Below, piece by piece: positions 31,927 through 41,339 of a DNA stretch of 64,000 nucleotides (position 1 is the stretch's first letter; the number at the start of each line of letters is the position of its first letter). The notes beneath the pieces are model-generated. The model did no database searches, had not been told where the DNA came from, and saw only the letters and a program-made list of their open reading frames with translations. The stretch is from Nitrobacter sp051912485. Lineage in GTDB: Bacteria > Pseudomonadota > Alphaproteobacteria > Rhizobiales > Xanthobacteraceae. The stretch spans positions 868,001 to 932,000 of the forward strand of contig NZ_CP196822.1 in NCBI RefSeq assembly GCF_051912485.1, in the 5' to 3' direction. The position numbers and the translations under genes are program-made.

Positions 31927-32568
31927 ATGACCAGCTTCCACGAAATCCTGTTTCCGCTCGATGTCGCGCTGAAGAGTGCGGGCGGGCCAGAGCGACGCAC
32001 CGATATCGTCAACTTCGGCTCGGGTCGCGAGGCGCGCAACGCGCGCTGGGCGCAGTCGCGGCGGCGCTACGACGCCGGTTACGGCGTCAAGACACTCGAT
32101 GCCTTGCAGGCCGTTGTTACCTTTTTCGAAGAGCGGCGTGGCCGGCTTTATGGTTTCCGCTGGCGCGACCGGCTGGATTGCTGCTCGGCGATGACCGGCA
32201 TTGCGATCTCGCCGCTCGATCAGGTCATTGGCATCGGCGACGGCACGACCGCAGCGTTTCAGTTGATCAAAACCTATGGCGGCGCGTTCGCGCCCTATGC
32301 GCGCGCGATCGCCAAACCGGTGGCTGGCAGCGTACGCATTGCGGTGGCCGACGGTGAGGCCGCATCCGGCTCCGCGTTCACCTGCGATGCCACCACCGGC
32401 CTCGTGACGTTTCTCGCCGGGCATATTCCGCCGGCGGGGGCAGCCGTCACCGCGGGATTTAATTTCGACGTGCCGGTGCGGTTCGACACCGACTACCTCG
32501 AGGTTGATCTCGCGACCTTCGCTGCCGGCGCCATTCCGAAAATTCCGCTGGTGGAGATCCGCCCGTGA
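31927..32568 (+). CDS. GTA gp12 distal tail protein (DUF2460)
   Basis: 213 residues: FHEILFPLDVALKSAGGPERRTDIVNFGSGREARNARWAQSRRRYDAGYGVKTLDALQAVVTFFEERRGRLYGFRWRDRLDCCS and, near the end, FNFDVPVRFDTDYLEVDLATFAAGAIPKIPLVEIRP. This is the full DUF2460 domain and forms the ring at the tail tip. It overlaps the GTG start of gp13 by four bases. Confidence 0.95.
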   Translation: MTSFHEILFPLDVALKSAGGPERRTDIVNFGSGREARNARWAQSRRRYDAGYGVKTLDALQAVVTFFEERRGRLYGFRWRDRLDCCSAMTGIAISPLDQVIGIGDGTTAAFQLIKTYGGAFAPYARAIAKPVAGSVRIAVADGEAASGSAFTCDATTGLVTFLAGHIPPAGAAVTAGFNFDVPVRFDTDYLEVDLATFAAGAIPKIPLVEIRP

Positions 32569-33449
32569 GAAGCATCCCCTCCGCGCTTCAAACAAGACTA
32601 GACTCCGGTGCGACCACGCTCTCGCACTGCTGGATCGTGACGCGGCGCGACAGCGTCGTGCTCGGCTTCACCGATCACGACCGCGATCTGGTCATTGATG
32701 GCGTCACCTGCCGCGCCGGGACCGGCTTCACCGCATCGGAAGCGACCAGCCGGTTCGATTTGTCGGTCGATGGTTCGGAAGTCTCCGGTGCGTTTTCCGA
32801 TGACACCCTGACCGAGGCCGATCTCGCCGCCGGGCGATACGATGCCGCCGAGGTCGTAACCTGGCTGGTGGACTGGAGTGAGGCCTCGCTGAAAATCCTG
32901 ACCGCGCGCGGCACGCTGGGCGAAGTCCGGCGCGAGGGATCAGCGTTCACCGCGGAGTTGCGCGGGCTTGCGGATGCGCTGTCGCAGGATAGCGGGCGCC
33001 TCATCACGGCGCGTTGCGGCGCTGATCTTGGCGACGCGAGGTGCCGGATCGATCTTGGCAATGCCGCGTATCGCGGCAGCGGCGCAGTGGGGGTCATCGA
33101 AGGAACATCGATCGTCGCGGTCTCGGGCCTCAGTGGTTTTGCCGATGGCTGATTCACGGCGGGCCGATTGAACTGGACCAGCGGCGCCAATGCCGGCGTT
33201 GCGGTTGAGGTGAAACAGCACCGCGTTGTCGCGGGCGAAGTGCGGCTGTCGCTGTGGCAGGCCATGGCCGAGCTAATAGCGGTCGGCGACAGCTTCGCGA
33301 TCACCGCCGGCTGCGACAAGAGTTTCGCGACCTGCCGCGATCGGTTTGCCAACACCGATAATTTCCGCGGCTTTCCGCAGATTCCCGGCAACGATTTCGT
33401 CGTGAGCTATCCGCTGCCCGGTTCGCCGGACAACGGCATCGGCAGCTAG
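32565..33449 (+). pseudogene. GTA gp13 tail hub protein (DUF2163) with in-frame stop
   Basis: Starts with GTG overlapping gp12. Codons 1-195 give RSIPSALQTRLDSGATTLSHCWIVTRRDSVVLGFTDHDRDLVIDGVTCRAGTGF... and end SGLSGFADG. Then TGA (33150-33152) interrupts, and the same frame continues FTAGRLNWTSGANAGVAVEVKQHRVVAGEVRLSLWQ to 33449. In homologues the broken position is usually Trp (FADGWFTxGRLxWTSG), so TGG probably became TGA. Four conserved cysteines, expected for a metal cluster in this family, are split two and two by the stop. The truncated product would lack the C-terminal domain. Confidence 0.85.
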
Positions 33450-33465
33450 ATGTGAGAGGTGGCTC

Positions 33466-33912
33466 GTGACTTCCGAACATTCGACCCGCGCGGCCATCAT
33501 CGCAGAGGCCCGCGGCTGGATCGGCACGCCCTATCGCCATCAGGCCTCGCTGAGGGGTGTCGGTTGCGACTGTCTTGGCCTCGTGCGCGGCGTTTGGCGC
33601 AACTGCATCGGGGATGAGCCGGAAGCGCTGCCGCCCTATGCACCAGACTGGGCCGAAGCAAGAAGCGACGAGACGCTGGCTGCGGCGGCGCTGCGTCATC
33701 TCGTTCCGGTCGCGCGCGACGACTTCGGGCCGGGCGACGTGCTGCTGTTCCGCTGGCGGGACGGGTTCGTCGCCAAGCATGTCGCGATCGCATCGAGCGA
33801 ACGCACCATGATTCATGCGCACGACGGCGCAGCCGTCTGCGAGATCGCGCTTGCGCCGTGGTGGCGGCGGCGGCTGGCTTACGCATTTCGTTTTCCGGGA
33901 GTTTTGGCCTGA
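33466..33912 (+). CDS. GTA gp14 peptidase (NlpC/P60 family)
   Basis: 148 residues with a GTG start. Catalytic cysteine in ASLRGVGCDCLGLVRGVWR, histidine in DGFVAKHVAIASSERTMIHAHDGAAV. This small NlpC/P60 enzyme sits in the tail tip and cuts peptidoglycan during DNA entry. Its stop overlaps the gp15 start by one base. Intact. Confidence 0.93.
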   Translation: MTSEHSTRAAIIAEARGWIGTPYRHQASLRGVGCDCLGLVRGVWRNCIGDEPEALPPYAPDWAEARSDETLAAAALRHLVPVARDDFGPGDVLLFRWRDGFVAKHVAIASSERTMIHAHDGAAVCEIALAPWWRRRLAYAFRFPGVLA

Positions 33913-36900
33913 TGGCAGCGCTCGTTCTTTCCGTCGCTGGAGGCGCCGCGGGCGCGCTGTTCGGCCCGGCCGGCGCGATCGCGGGCCGCATCGCCGGGGC
34001 GCTGGTCGGCAACGTCATCGACCGCAAGGTGTTCGGCCCCGGCAATCAGAATGTGGTCGGGCCGCGTCTCGCCGATCTCGACGTGATGGCCTCGACCGAA
34101 GGCTCGCCGATTCCGCGTGTGTACGGCCGCGCGCGGTTGTCCGGCCAGGTGATTTGGGCAACCCACCTCGAGGAGGTCGTCAACAGCGAAACCTCGTCGT
34201 CCGGCGGCAAGGGCGGGCTGTTCAGCGGCCCGACCACGACAACGACCACTTACAGCTATTTCGCCAACTTTGCGGTTGGCCTTTGCGAAGGCGTCATCGG
34301 ACGGGTCGGTCGGATCTGGGCCGATGGCAGCCCGCTGGACGTCTCGGGTCTGACGTTCCGCGTTCATCGCGGCACCGAAGACCAGTCGCCTGACGATCTG
34401 ATCGTTGCGAAGGAAGGCGCCGGCAACGCGCCGGCCTATCGCGGGCTCGCCTATGTTGTGTTCGAGCGGCTGCCGCTCGCAAATTTCGGCAATCGCATTC
34501 CGCAGCTCTCGTTCGAGATCATCCGCCCCATCGGCAAGCTCGAGCAGATGGCGCGCGCGGTGACGCTCATTCCCGGCACCACAGAATTCGGCTACGAGCC
34601 GTCAACTGTCGTTCAGCTTCTCGGTCCTGGACAATCTGCGCCGGAAAACCGCCACGTGCCGAATGCCGCGTCCGATGTGATCGCGGCGCTCGACGATCTG
34701 CAGGGTGTGTGTCCGAATCTCGAACGTGTGGCGGTTGTCGTTGCATGGTTTGGCTCCGACCTTCGCGCCGGAAGCTGCGTGGTTCGTCCAGGCGTCGACA
34801 GCGCGAGCAAAGTCACCAGCGGCGGCGACTGGTCGGTGGCCGGCGTGACGCGGGCGGGCGCCTACGTCGTATCGCAGGTCGATGGCCGTCCTGCGTTCGG
34901 CGGCACGCCGTCAGACGACAGCGTGGTGCATCTGATCGCGGAGCTGAAGGCGCGCGGCCTCAAAGTCACGTTTTATCCCTTCATCATGATGGATATTCCT
35001 GGTGGTAACGGTCTGAGCGATCCATGGAGCGACGCCTCTTCGCAGCCGGCCTATCCCTGGCGCGGCCGCATCACCTGCGATCCCGCGCCGGGGCGGGCGG
35101 GTTCGCCGCAGGGCACCGCAGCGGCGGCGACACAGGTCAGCAACTTTTTTACCGGCGGGAGCTGGAATTATCGCGGCATGATCCTGCACTACGCCAGCCT
35201 TGTCGCTTCCATTGGCGTCGATGCCTTCATGATCGGATCGGAATTGCGGTCGCTGACGCGCGTGCGCTCCGGTAGCGGCGTCTATCCCGCCGTCGCTGCG
35301 CTGGTGACGCTTGCGACGGATTTGAAAGCCATCGTTGGCCCGTCGACGATCGTGACCTACGGCGCGGACTGGACCGAATACGGCGCTGATGTGGTGACGC
35401 CGAATGCGTCTGAAGTTCGCTTTCCGCTCGATCCGCTGTGGGCGTGTAGCGCGATCGATGCCGTCGGCATCGATTACTATGCGCCGCTGGCCGACTGGCG
35501 CGACGAAGCCGGGCATCTCGACTCAAGCATTGCTGTATCGACCTATGACGTCGGCTATCTCGCGGGCAACATCTCGGGCGGCGAGGGGTTCGACTGGTAC
35601 TACACAGATGACGCAGCGCGCGCCGCGCAGAACCGCACTGACATCACCGACGGTCTCGGCAAGCCGTGGACCTTCCGCGTCAAGGACATCAAGTCGTGGT
35701 GGTCGTCGGCGCATTACGAGCGCGTCGGTGGCGCTGAACTCGTCAGCCCCACCGCGTGGTCGCCGCGAAGCAAGCCGGTATGGTTCACCGAGGTCGGCTG
35801 CCCGGCGGTGGACAAGGGCGCCAACCAGCCGAGCGTGTTTCCCGATCCCAAATCGTCGGAGAACCACCTGCCGTATTTCTCAGGCGGCAGTCGCGACGAT
35901 CTGATCCAGCGTCGCTATCTGCAGGCCTTTCTCGGCAAATTGGATCCCTCGTTCGGCGCCGCGGACGCGGATAATCCGGTCTCCCCGGTCTATGGCGGGC
36001 GCATGATCGATCCGTCCACGATCCATTTGTGGACCTGGGATGCGCGGCCCTATCCGGCGTTTCCGGCCGCGACCGAGGTCTGGAGCGATGGACCGAACTG
36101 GCAGACCGGACACTGGCTCACCGGGCGGCTCGGCACCGCGCCGATGGATGCGCTGGTGCGGGCGCTGCTCGCCGATTGCGGCGTCACCGATGCCGACACG
36201 TCGGCGCTGCGCGAAAGCTGCGACGGCTATGTGATCGACCGGCCGATGGCGCCGCGCGCCATGATCGAACCGCTCGCCGGCGCCTACGCCTTCGATGCGA
36301 CCGCCGCCGACGGAACGCTGCGCTTCGTTTCGCGCGGCGGCGCGCCGGTCGCCGAATTCGTCGAGGACGATCTGGTGCTGCCGGACGATGGCGCGGTGGC
36401 GCAGTTGACGCGCGCGCAGGAAACCGAACTGCCGCGCGAGGCCAGTTTCGGTTTTACCGACGGCACGGTCGACTACCGGCGTGCTGCGGTGACGTCGCGC
36501 CGGCTGGCGGGTGGTTCGAACCGCAGCGTTCACTCCGATCTCGCGGTGGTCAGCGACGACGCTGCGATAGCGCGTCGAGCCGAGGTCTGGTTGCAGGACC
36601 TGTGGGCCGGCCGCGAAAGCGCGGCATTCTCGCTTGGTCCGCAATGCCTGTCGCTGACGCCGGGTGACGTGATCGCGGTAACGATCAACGCGCGGCGGCG
36701 GCTGTTCGAGATCGACGCGACGGTTGACGCCGAAGCGCGCCAGGTCACAGCGCGTAGCATCGATCCCGAGGTGTTTTCGGTGCCGCTACTGACGCCGCGG
36801 CAAACGAGGCCGGCGATACCGGCAGCGCTCGGGCCGGTGCAAGTGGAGGTGCTCGATCTGCCGACGATCGATTCCTCGCAGCCGCCGATCCTGACGCGGC

Positions 36901-37763
36901 TCGCTGTCTTCGCTAGTCCCTGGCCGACGTCGGTGACGGTCTGGACGTCGCCGGACGGCGCGAGCTTTCAGCCGGCCGCGGTCATTCCGGCGCCCGCGAC
37001 ATCGGGTGAAACGCTTGACCCGCTACCGGCAGGGCCTTCCGGGCGATGGGATCGCGGTAACGTCTTCCGCGTGCGTCTTTATGGCGGCGCGATGACGTCG
37101 CTATCCGATGCCCGTGTGCTCGGGGGCGCCAATGCGGCGGCAGTGCAGAACCCGGACGGGGATTGGGAGATCTTGCAGTTCGCCAACGCGGAACTGGTGG
37201 ACAGCGGCACTTATAGAGTATCGGGTTTGCTGCGCGGGCAGGCCGGCAGCGAATACGCCATCGCCGATGTGTTGCCGGCGGGCGCACCGTTCGTTCTGCT
37301 GGATACGCATCTTGTGCCGCTGGCGCGAGGATTGAATGCGCTGGATCGTCCGATCCTGGTGCGGCTCGCGGCCGCCGGGCGCAACCATGACGATCCGACC
37401 GCGGTTGCGCTGACGGTGACGCCGCAGGCGACTGCGCTGCTGCCGTTGTCGCCGGTGCACGTCAAGGCGTCGCGCGAGAGCAGCGGCGTTCGCATCTCAT
37501 GGATTCGCAGGACGCGCATCGATGGCGACGGCTGGGGCGTCGAGGTCCCGCTCGGTGAGGACATCGAGGCCTACACGCTCGACATTTTCTCTGGTGGTTC
37601 GATCGTGCGCAGCATCGCGTGCAACGCATCTGAGGCGCTTTACGCCAACGCCGACGAGCTTGCGGATTTCGGCGCGCCGCGGAGCAGCCTGCACCTTCGC
37701 GTTTCGCAAATGTCCGCCACTGTCGGTGCAGGACATCCCACTGAGCTTACTCTCACCCTCTGA
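33912..37763 (+). CDS. GTA gp15 megatron tail protein with TIM-barrel-like domain
   Basis: 1283 residues from the ATG sharing a base with the gp14 stop. The N-terminus is Gly/Ala-rich (MAALVLSVAGGAAGALFGPAGAIAGRIAGALVGNVIDRKVFG), then a baseplate-like segment, then a glycosidase-like TIM-barrel region with SSQPAYPWRGRITCDPAPG, IGSELRSLTRVRS, VTYGADWTEYG, IDAVGIDYYAPLADWRD and VWFTEVGCPAVDKGANQPSVF (about residues 400-640), and a C-terminal beta-rich region with SGLLRGQAGSEYAI. It is the largest GTA protein, at the tail tip. Intact. Confidence 0.95.
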   Translation: MAALVLSVAGGAAGALFGPAGAIAGRIAGALVGNVIDRKVFGPGNQNVVGPRLADLDVMASTEGSPIPRVYGRARLSGQVIWATHLEEVVNSETSSSGGKGGLFSGPTTTTTTYSYFANFAVGLCEGVIGRVGRIWADGSPLDVSGLTFRVHRGTEDQSPDDLIVAKEGAGNAPAYRGLAYVVFERLPLANFGNRIPQLSFEIIRPIGKLEQMARAVTLIPGTTEFGYEPSTVVQLLGPGQSAPENRHVPNAASDVIAALDDLQGVCPNLERVAVVVAWFGSDLRAGSCVVRPGVDSASKVTSGGDWSVAGVTRAGAYVVSQVDGRPAFGGTPSDDSVVHLIAELKARGLKVTFYPFIMMDIPGGNGLSDPWSDASSQPAYPWRGRITCDPAPGRAGSPQGTAAAATQVSNFFTGGSWNYRGMILHYASLVASIGVDAFMIGSELRSLTRVRSGSGVYPAVAALVTLATDLKAIVGPSTIVTYGADWTEYGADVVTPNASEVRFPLDPLWACSAIDAVGIDYYAPLADWRDEAGHLDSSIAVSTYDVGYLAGNISGGEGFDWYYTDDAARAAQNRTDITDGLGKPWTFRVKDIKSWWSSAHYERVGGAELVSPTAWSPRSKPVWFTEVGCPAVDKGANQPSVFPDPKSSENHLPYFSGGSRDDLIQRRYLQAFLGKLDPSFGAADADNPVSPVYGGRMIDPSTIHLWTWDARPYPAFPAATEVWSDGPNWQTGHWLTGRLGTAPMDALVRALLADCGVTDADTSALRESCDGYVIDRPMAPRAMIEPLAGAYAFDATAADGTLRFVSRGGAPVAEFVEDDLVLPDDGAVAQLTRAQETELPREASFGFTDGTVDYRRAAVTSRRLAGGSNRSVHSDLAVVSDDAAIARRAEVWLQDLWAGRESAAFSLGPQCLSLTPGDVIAVTINARRRLFEIDATVDAEARQVTARSIDPEVFSVPLLTPRQTRPAIPAALGPVQVEVLDLPTIDSSQPPILTRLAVFASPWPTSVTVWTSPDGASFQPAAVIPAPATSGETLDPLPAGPSGRWDRGNVFRVRLYGGAMTSLSDARVLGGANAAAVQNPDGDWEILQFANAELVDSGTYRVSGLLRGQAGSEYAIADVLPAGAPFVLLDTHLVPLARGLNALDRPILVRLAAAGRNHDDPTAVALTVTPQATALLPLSPVHVKASRESSGVRISWIRRTRIDGDGWGVEVPLGEDIEAYTLDIFSGGSIVRSIACNASEALYANADELADFGAPRSSLHLRVSQMSATVGAGHPTELTLTL

Positions 37764-37769
37764 GTTGAC

Positions 37770-39758
37770 ATGACAGACACACCGAATCTCGGGCTGCCGT
37801 ATATCGACGGCAGCCAGGCACAGAAGCACGTTACCCATAACGAGGCGCTGCGCATTCTCGACGCGACGATTCAGATCGGCGTGCTCGATCTGACGCTTAC
37901 CGCTCCACCCTCCAGTCCGGCGGAGGGTGAACGACATGTGGTCGCAAGCGGCGCGACCGGCGCGTGGGGCGGGCAGGATAATACAATCGCGAGCTGGCAG
38001 GACGGCGCCTGGGCTTTCCTCGCGCCGAAGACCGGATGGTGCATCTGGTCGGTGGCGGACAGCAGCCTGTTCGTGTTCGACGGCGCGGCATGGCAGAGCG
38101 CGGGCGGTCCGTCGGCGCTCGATAACCTGGCGCATCTCGGCGTCAACACCGCCGCGAGCAGTCCCAATCTCCTGAGCATCCAATCGAATGCCGCGCTGTT
38201 TGCCGCCATCGACGCTGCCGACGGCGGCACCGGCGACATGAGGCTGCAGGTCTCGAAGGAAAGCTCCACTAACACGGCGTCGATCTTCTTTTCCGACAAT
38301 TTCTCAGGCCGCGCGGAGTTCGGCCTGGTCGGCGCCGATACCTTCAAGCTCAAGGTATCGTCGGATGGATCAACGTGGACCGAGGCGTTCAATATCGATC
38401 AGGCCAGCGGCAACCTGACGCTGCCGCGCTCGCTGTCGCTGACCGGCGTTATTGCACCCGCACAGATCACGGCCGATCAGAACGACTACAATCCTGCGGG
38501 GCTTGCGGCGGCGTCGGTGCTGCAAATCAGTTCGAACGCCGCGCGCAACGTGTCCGGCCTTGCAGGCGGTGCCGAGGGGCGTTGCCTCACCGTCATCAAT
38601 GTCGGAAGCCAGCCCGTGACGCTGCTGAACGAAAACGCATCGTCGTCGGCATCGAACCGCCTAACGCTCGGCGCTGATCTGACGATTTCGGCGAAGCAGG
38701 CCGCGATCCTGCGCTATGACGGCACCGCGGCGCGCTGGCAGGCGATTGCGGGCGCCGGAACGGCGATCGGCAAGGCCATTCTCGGTGCGAGCGATGCATC
38801 CGCGGCGCGTGCCGCGCTGGAGCTCGAGACCGCCGTCGACGGAGAGGTGACCCGGCAGAATATCCTGCTGAACCGAATCTATCAGGCGAAGCTGTTTGGC
38901 GGTTACCGGCGCGTCATCAACGCCTTCGCCGACGGCTATAAGGCTAGCGATGGTATCGCTGCCGGCTCTTCATCGAACTACACCATCGACACAACGAATG
39001 GTCTCGTAAAGCCGACTATCCCCAACGCGACTTCATCTGCGAACCCAACCCAGAGCCTGGCAAACGGCGGGCTGACGATGATTGATCGCGGATGGTCGAT
39101 CGCCAACGGTGCCACGGTCAAATCAATCGGTCTGTATCTGACCAGCGCAAAGACCGTGACGGTAAAAATCGCGCAGCGTGTATCAGCGGGATCGTACAAC
39201 ATCGTTGTGAGCCAGTCGTTTAGCCATCCGGGCGGTGGATGGGCGGATTGCGTCCTTTCGAGTCCCTATTCCGTCCTCGGCAGCGGTTCATATTACGCCG
39301 CTGCATGGACCCCGACCGGAAGTGTCGATAGCTCGGCCAATGGCGCAACTCGCTCCTATGTGAGCGGCGATGTGACGAGCAGCAGCGTTGCCATGACTGA
39401 AGACGCCGGTCAGACCACACTCGGATTGCGGGCGCTCTATGCATCGAGCAACATGACCGTTGTAACGACCGCTCAAACGGCCGATTCGTCGGTCTCGAAT
39501 GGGTGCGTGCTGCTGGAATATGACGCCAGTGCAAGCCCGACGCTAAACACGGATCTGACGGTTGAGGTGACCTGTGATGGCGGCTCGCATTGGACATCCG
39601 CCGCTCTATCGGGCGTCAGCGCACATAGTCAGAGCGGTCGCGCGGTCGCTGAAACCGTCGATCAGTCCTGCACGGCAGGTACATCGTTTGCGGCGAGGAT
39701 CAAGACGCTGACGAACAAGAATATCCCGATTTACGGCACGTCTTTGACGGTTCACTAG
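37770..39758 (+). CDS. DUF2793 tail fibre-like protein
   Basis: 662 residues. The N-terminal 110 residues are DUF2793: MTDTPNLGLPYIDGSQAQKHVTHNEALRILDATIQIGVLDLTLTAPPSSPAEGERHVVASGATGAWGGQDNTIASWQDGAWAFLAPKTGWCIWSVADSSLFVFDGAAW. The rest is Ser/Thr/Gly-rich and beta-like, as in adhesion proteins. It follows gp15 after six bases. DUF2793 genes often lie beside GTA tail genes and probably help bind the recipient cell. That role is inferred. Confidence 0.8.
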   Translation: MTDTPNLGLPYIDGSQAQKHVTHNEALRILDATIQIGVLDLTLTAPPSSPAEGERHVVASGATGAWGGQDNTIASWQDGAWAFLAPKTGWCIWSVADSSLFVFDGAAWQSAGGPSALDNLAHLGVNTAASSPNLLSIQSNAALFAAIDAADGGTGDMRLQVSKESSTNTASIFFSDNFSGRAEFGLVGADTFKLKVSSDGSTWTEAFNIDQASGNLTLPRSLSLTGVIAPAQITADQNDYNPAGLAAASVLQISSNAARNVSGLAGGAEGRCLTVINVGSQPVTLLNENASSSASNRLTLGADLTISAKQAAILRYDGTAARWQAIAGAGTAIGKAILGASDASAARAALELETAVDGEVTRQNILLNRIYQAKLFGGYRRVINAFADGYKASDGIAAGSSSNYTIDTTNGLVKPTIPNATSSANPTQSLANGGLTMIDRGWSIANGATVKSIGLYLTSAKTVTVKIAQRVSAGSYNIVVSQSFSHPGGGWADCVLSSPYSVLGSGSYYAAAWTPTGSVDSSANGATRSYVSGDVTSSSVAMTEDAGQTTLGLRALYASSNMTVVTTAQTADSSVSNGCVLLEYDASASPTLNTDLTVEVTCDGGSHWTSAALSGVSAHSQSGRAVAETVDQSCTAGTSFAARIKTLTNKNIPIYGTSLTVH

Positions 39759-39783
39759 AAATCATTTCCAAAGGACCACTCCA

Positions 39784-40233
39784 ATGCCCAACGCAGTCCC
39801 GACCGCGCGAGAACCCGCGTCGATTCGATACAAGAATCCGGGCGCGATGTGGGGCGGAAAGCACGCCGATAAATGGGGAGCGGTCAACGACATCGTCCTG
39901 AAGGACGGACAGGCCAATCACATCGCGGTGTTTTCTGATGTCGTGCACGGCGCGGCCGCTCAGTTCGCGCTGTGGAAGGCCGGCTATTGCGACATGACGC
40001 TGGCGGCCGCGATCAAGAAGTGGTCGGGACATAACTCGTCGGTCGCCTACATGGCTTTTCTCGGCGAGCACGTCGGCGTGACGGCGCAAACCCGAATCAC
40101 GCCGGCGCTGCTCGCATCCCCGAAGGGCCTCGCGCTCATGAAAGCGCAAGCACAATGGGAGGCGGGCAAGCCGTATCCCATGACGGATGCTGAATGGCGG
40201 CAAGCGCAGGCCATGGTTTTTCCCGTCGCCTGA
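39784..40233 (+). CDS. Lysozyme-like / structural protein P5-type protein
   Basis: 149 residues: SIRYKNPGAMWGGKHADKWGAVNDIVLKDGQANHIAVFSDVVHGAAAQFALWKAGYCDMTLAAAIKKWSGHNSSVAYMAFLGEHVGVTAQTRITPAL. The opening IRYKNPGAMWG is typical of phage lysozyme-like proteins sometimes annotated as structural protein P5, thought to cleave peptidoglycan. No signal peptide is seen. It is followed by a holin-like gene, so it may be the endolysin of a lysis set. Catalysis is not proven. Confidence 0.65.
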   Translation: MPNAVPTAREPASIRYKNPGAMWGGKHADKWGAVNDIVLKDGQANHIAVFSDVVHGAAAQFALWKAGYCDMTLAAAIKKWSGHNSSVAYMAFLGEHVGVTAQTRITPALLASPKGLALMKAQAQWEAGKPYPMTDAEWRQAQAMVFPVA

Positions 40234-40272
40234 CGGCACTCAGGCAAATCGCAACATCACTGGAGACAAGAC

Positions 40273-40512
40273 ATGACATCGGATTCGGTGTGGCAGGTCG
40301 TGCGCTACCTGCTGATCGCGGCCGGAAGTTTCGCTACCGGCAAGGGCTGGGTCACCTCCGATCAGGTGACCGGCATCATCGGCGCCATCGGCACGATCTT
40401 CACCGTCGCATGGGGCATCTATGTGAAGTTCGGCACGCGCGCGACAACCGTGGACACAGCGGCGCGGACCGATGTGCCCGTGATCAGCGCCGCGACCGGC
40501 GCGGTCAGGTAA
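40273..40512 (+). CDS. Holin-like small membrane protein
   Basis: 79 residues: MTSDSVWQVVRYLLIAAGSFATGKGWVTSDQVTGIIGAIGTIFTVAWGIYVKFGTR and a hydrophilic tail. Two membrane segments joined by GKGWVTSDQV are the layout of the Pam3-gp28 type of putative phage holins. It should form pores that let the endolysin reach the wall. Spacing of 39 bp from the lysozyme-like gene suits a lysis operon. Confidence 0.7.
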   Translation: MTSDSVWQVVRYLLIAAGSFATGKGWVTSDQVTGIIGAIGTIFTVAWGIYVKFGTRATTVDTAARTDVPVISAATGAVR

Positions 40513-40535
40513 TTCCACCAACAACAGGAGTTCTC

Positions 40536-40928
40536 ATGCGAAAGCTTGTCGCCGCGATAGCGGTCGTCTCCGGTCTGGCGCTCGCCGGTTGCCAGACCGT
40601 CGCGTTGCCGTCGCTGAATCTGAACACGGCCGTTGCGCTCAATACGGTCTACGGCATCGAAAACGCCTATGGTGTCGCGGTGAACGCCGCCAACGCCTAC
40701 AAGGCGTTGCCGCTTTGCCGGACCGGCACAGTGCCCGGCGCAGCCAACATCTGCGCGAGGCGATCGGTGATCGAAAGGCTGCAGGCGGCGATGCGCAAGG
40801 CGCGTCTTGCCGTCAACAATCTGGTCGCGCTGCAGAAGACCTATCCGTCCGTCGATATCACCAACGCGCTCTCGGCGGCGCAGTCGGCGCTGATCGTCGT
40901 TCAGCAAATCCTCGCATCCGGAGCATAG
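40536..40928 (+). CDS. Small lipoprotein next to lysis-like genes
   Basis: 130 residues from an ATG with CAGGAG upstream. Signal peptide with lipobox: MRKLVAAIAVVSGLALAGCQTV. The body is helical and Ala-rich (VYGIENAYGVAVNAANAYKALPLC ... IERLQAAMRKARLAVNNLVALQKTYPSV). It could have a spanin-like role because of its place after the holin-like gene, but it lacks clear spanin marks. Similar small lipoproteins occur in prophages. Confidence 0.6.
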   Translation: MRKLVAAIAVVSGLALAGCQTVALPSLNLNTAVALNTVYGIENAYGVAVNAANAYKALPLCRTGTVPGAANICARRSVIERLQAAMRKARLAVNNLVALQKTYPSVDITNALSAAQSALIVVQQILASGA

Positions 40929-40932
40929 TCAC

Positions 40933-41184
40933 ATGGTTACCGCAGCAGAAATCGAGGCCGGCCTCGCGGCCGCTGAAGCTATCGTCAGCGCCATCGTCAA
41001 GGTCGCGCCCGCGATCGAGCAGGGTGTGGTCTCGTCGATCCCCTACGTTCAGGCCATCGCCGGCCTGATCGGCGGCAGCAACGCCACGTCTGATGAGATC
41101 GATGCGGTGCTGGCCCAAATCAACGCGGCGGCCGATGAGTTTTTGAGCCCGCTACCGCCGGACGACGGCTCGACCACAACCTGA
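40933..41184 (+). CDS. Small phage-type hypothetical protein
   Basis: 83 residues: MVTAAEIEAGLAAAEAIVSAIVKVAPAIEQGVVSSIPYVQAIAGLIGGSNATSDEIDAVLAQINAAADEFLSPLPPDD. Helical and Ala-rich. It starts four bases after the lipoprotein stop, so it is part of the same operon. No family is recognised. It is the last gene of the GTA-linked run before the FeuPQ system. Confidence 0.5.
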   Translation: MVTAAEIEAGLAAAEAIVSAIVKVAPAIEQGVVSSIPYVQAIAGLIGGSNATSDEIDAVLAQINAAADEFLSPLPPDDGSTTT

Positions 41185-41339
41185 CGCCGCGAGGGGCAGA
41201 TGCCGGGACTGCCCCGAAGCGGTGCGTCCGCAGCACGGAAATATGACATAAGCGGGCATTTCACGTTCATTTGCCATTCACGCGGCGGCGGTTCATCTTG
41301 GCGGTACCGAAGCTGGAACTGGAATCAGCGGAGCCCGCC

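Larger units (their letters stand above)
20793..41184 (+). other. Gene transfer agent (RcGTA-like) cluster with adjoining fibre and lysis-like genes
   Basis: Order on the plus strand: gp1 (small terminase), gp2 (large terminase), gp3 (portal), two small genes, gp4 (protease), gp5 (capsid), an inserted module, gp6 (adaptor), gp8 (tail terminator), gp9 (tail tube), gp10, a chaperone, gp11 (tape measure), gp12, gp13, gp14, gp15, then a DUF2793 gene, a lysozyme-like gene, a holin-like gene and two small genes. No integrase, repressor or replication gene is present, unlike a prophage. gp7 is absent, gp13 has an internal stop, and an inserted toxin gene is frameshifted, so particle production is doubtful. 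Confidence 0.88.

Noticed and set aside
33150..33152. Selenocysteine or programmed readthrough at the gp13 TGA
   Set aside because: Homologues usually have Trp, not Cys or Sec, at this place and no SECIS-like hairpin is evident. A simple TGG to TGA mutation is the better reading.
20793..41184. An active temperate prophage
   Set aside because: No integrase, repressor, replication or attachment-site signals, and the gene order follows the RcGTA cluster.
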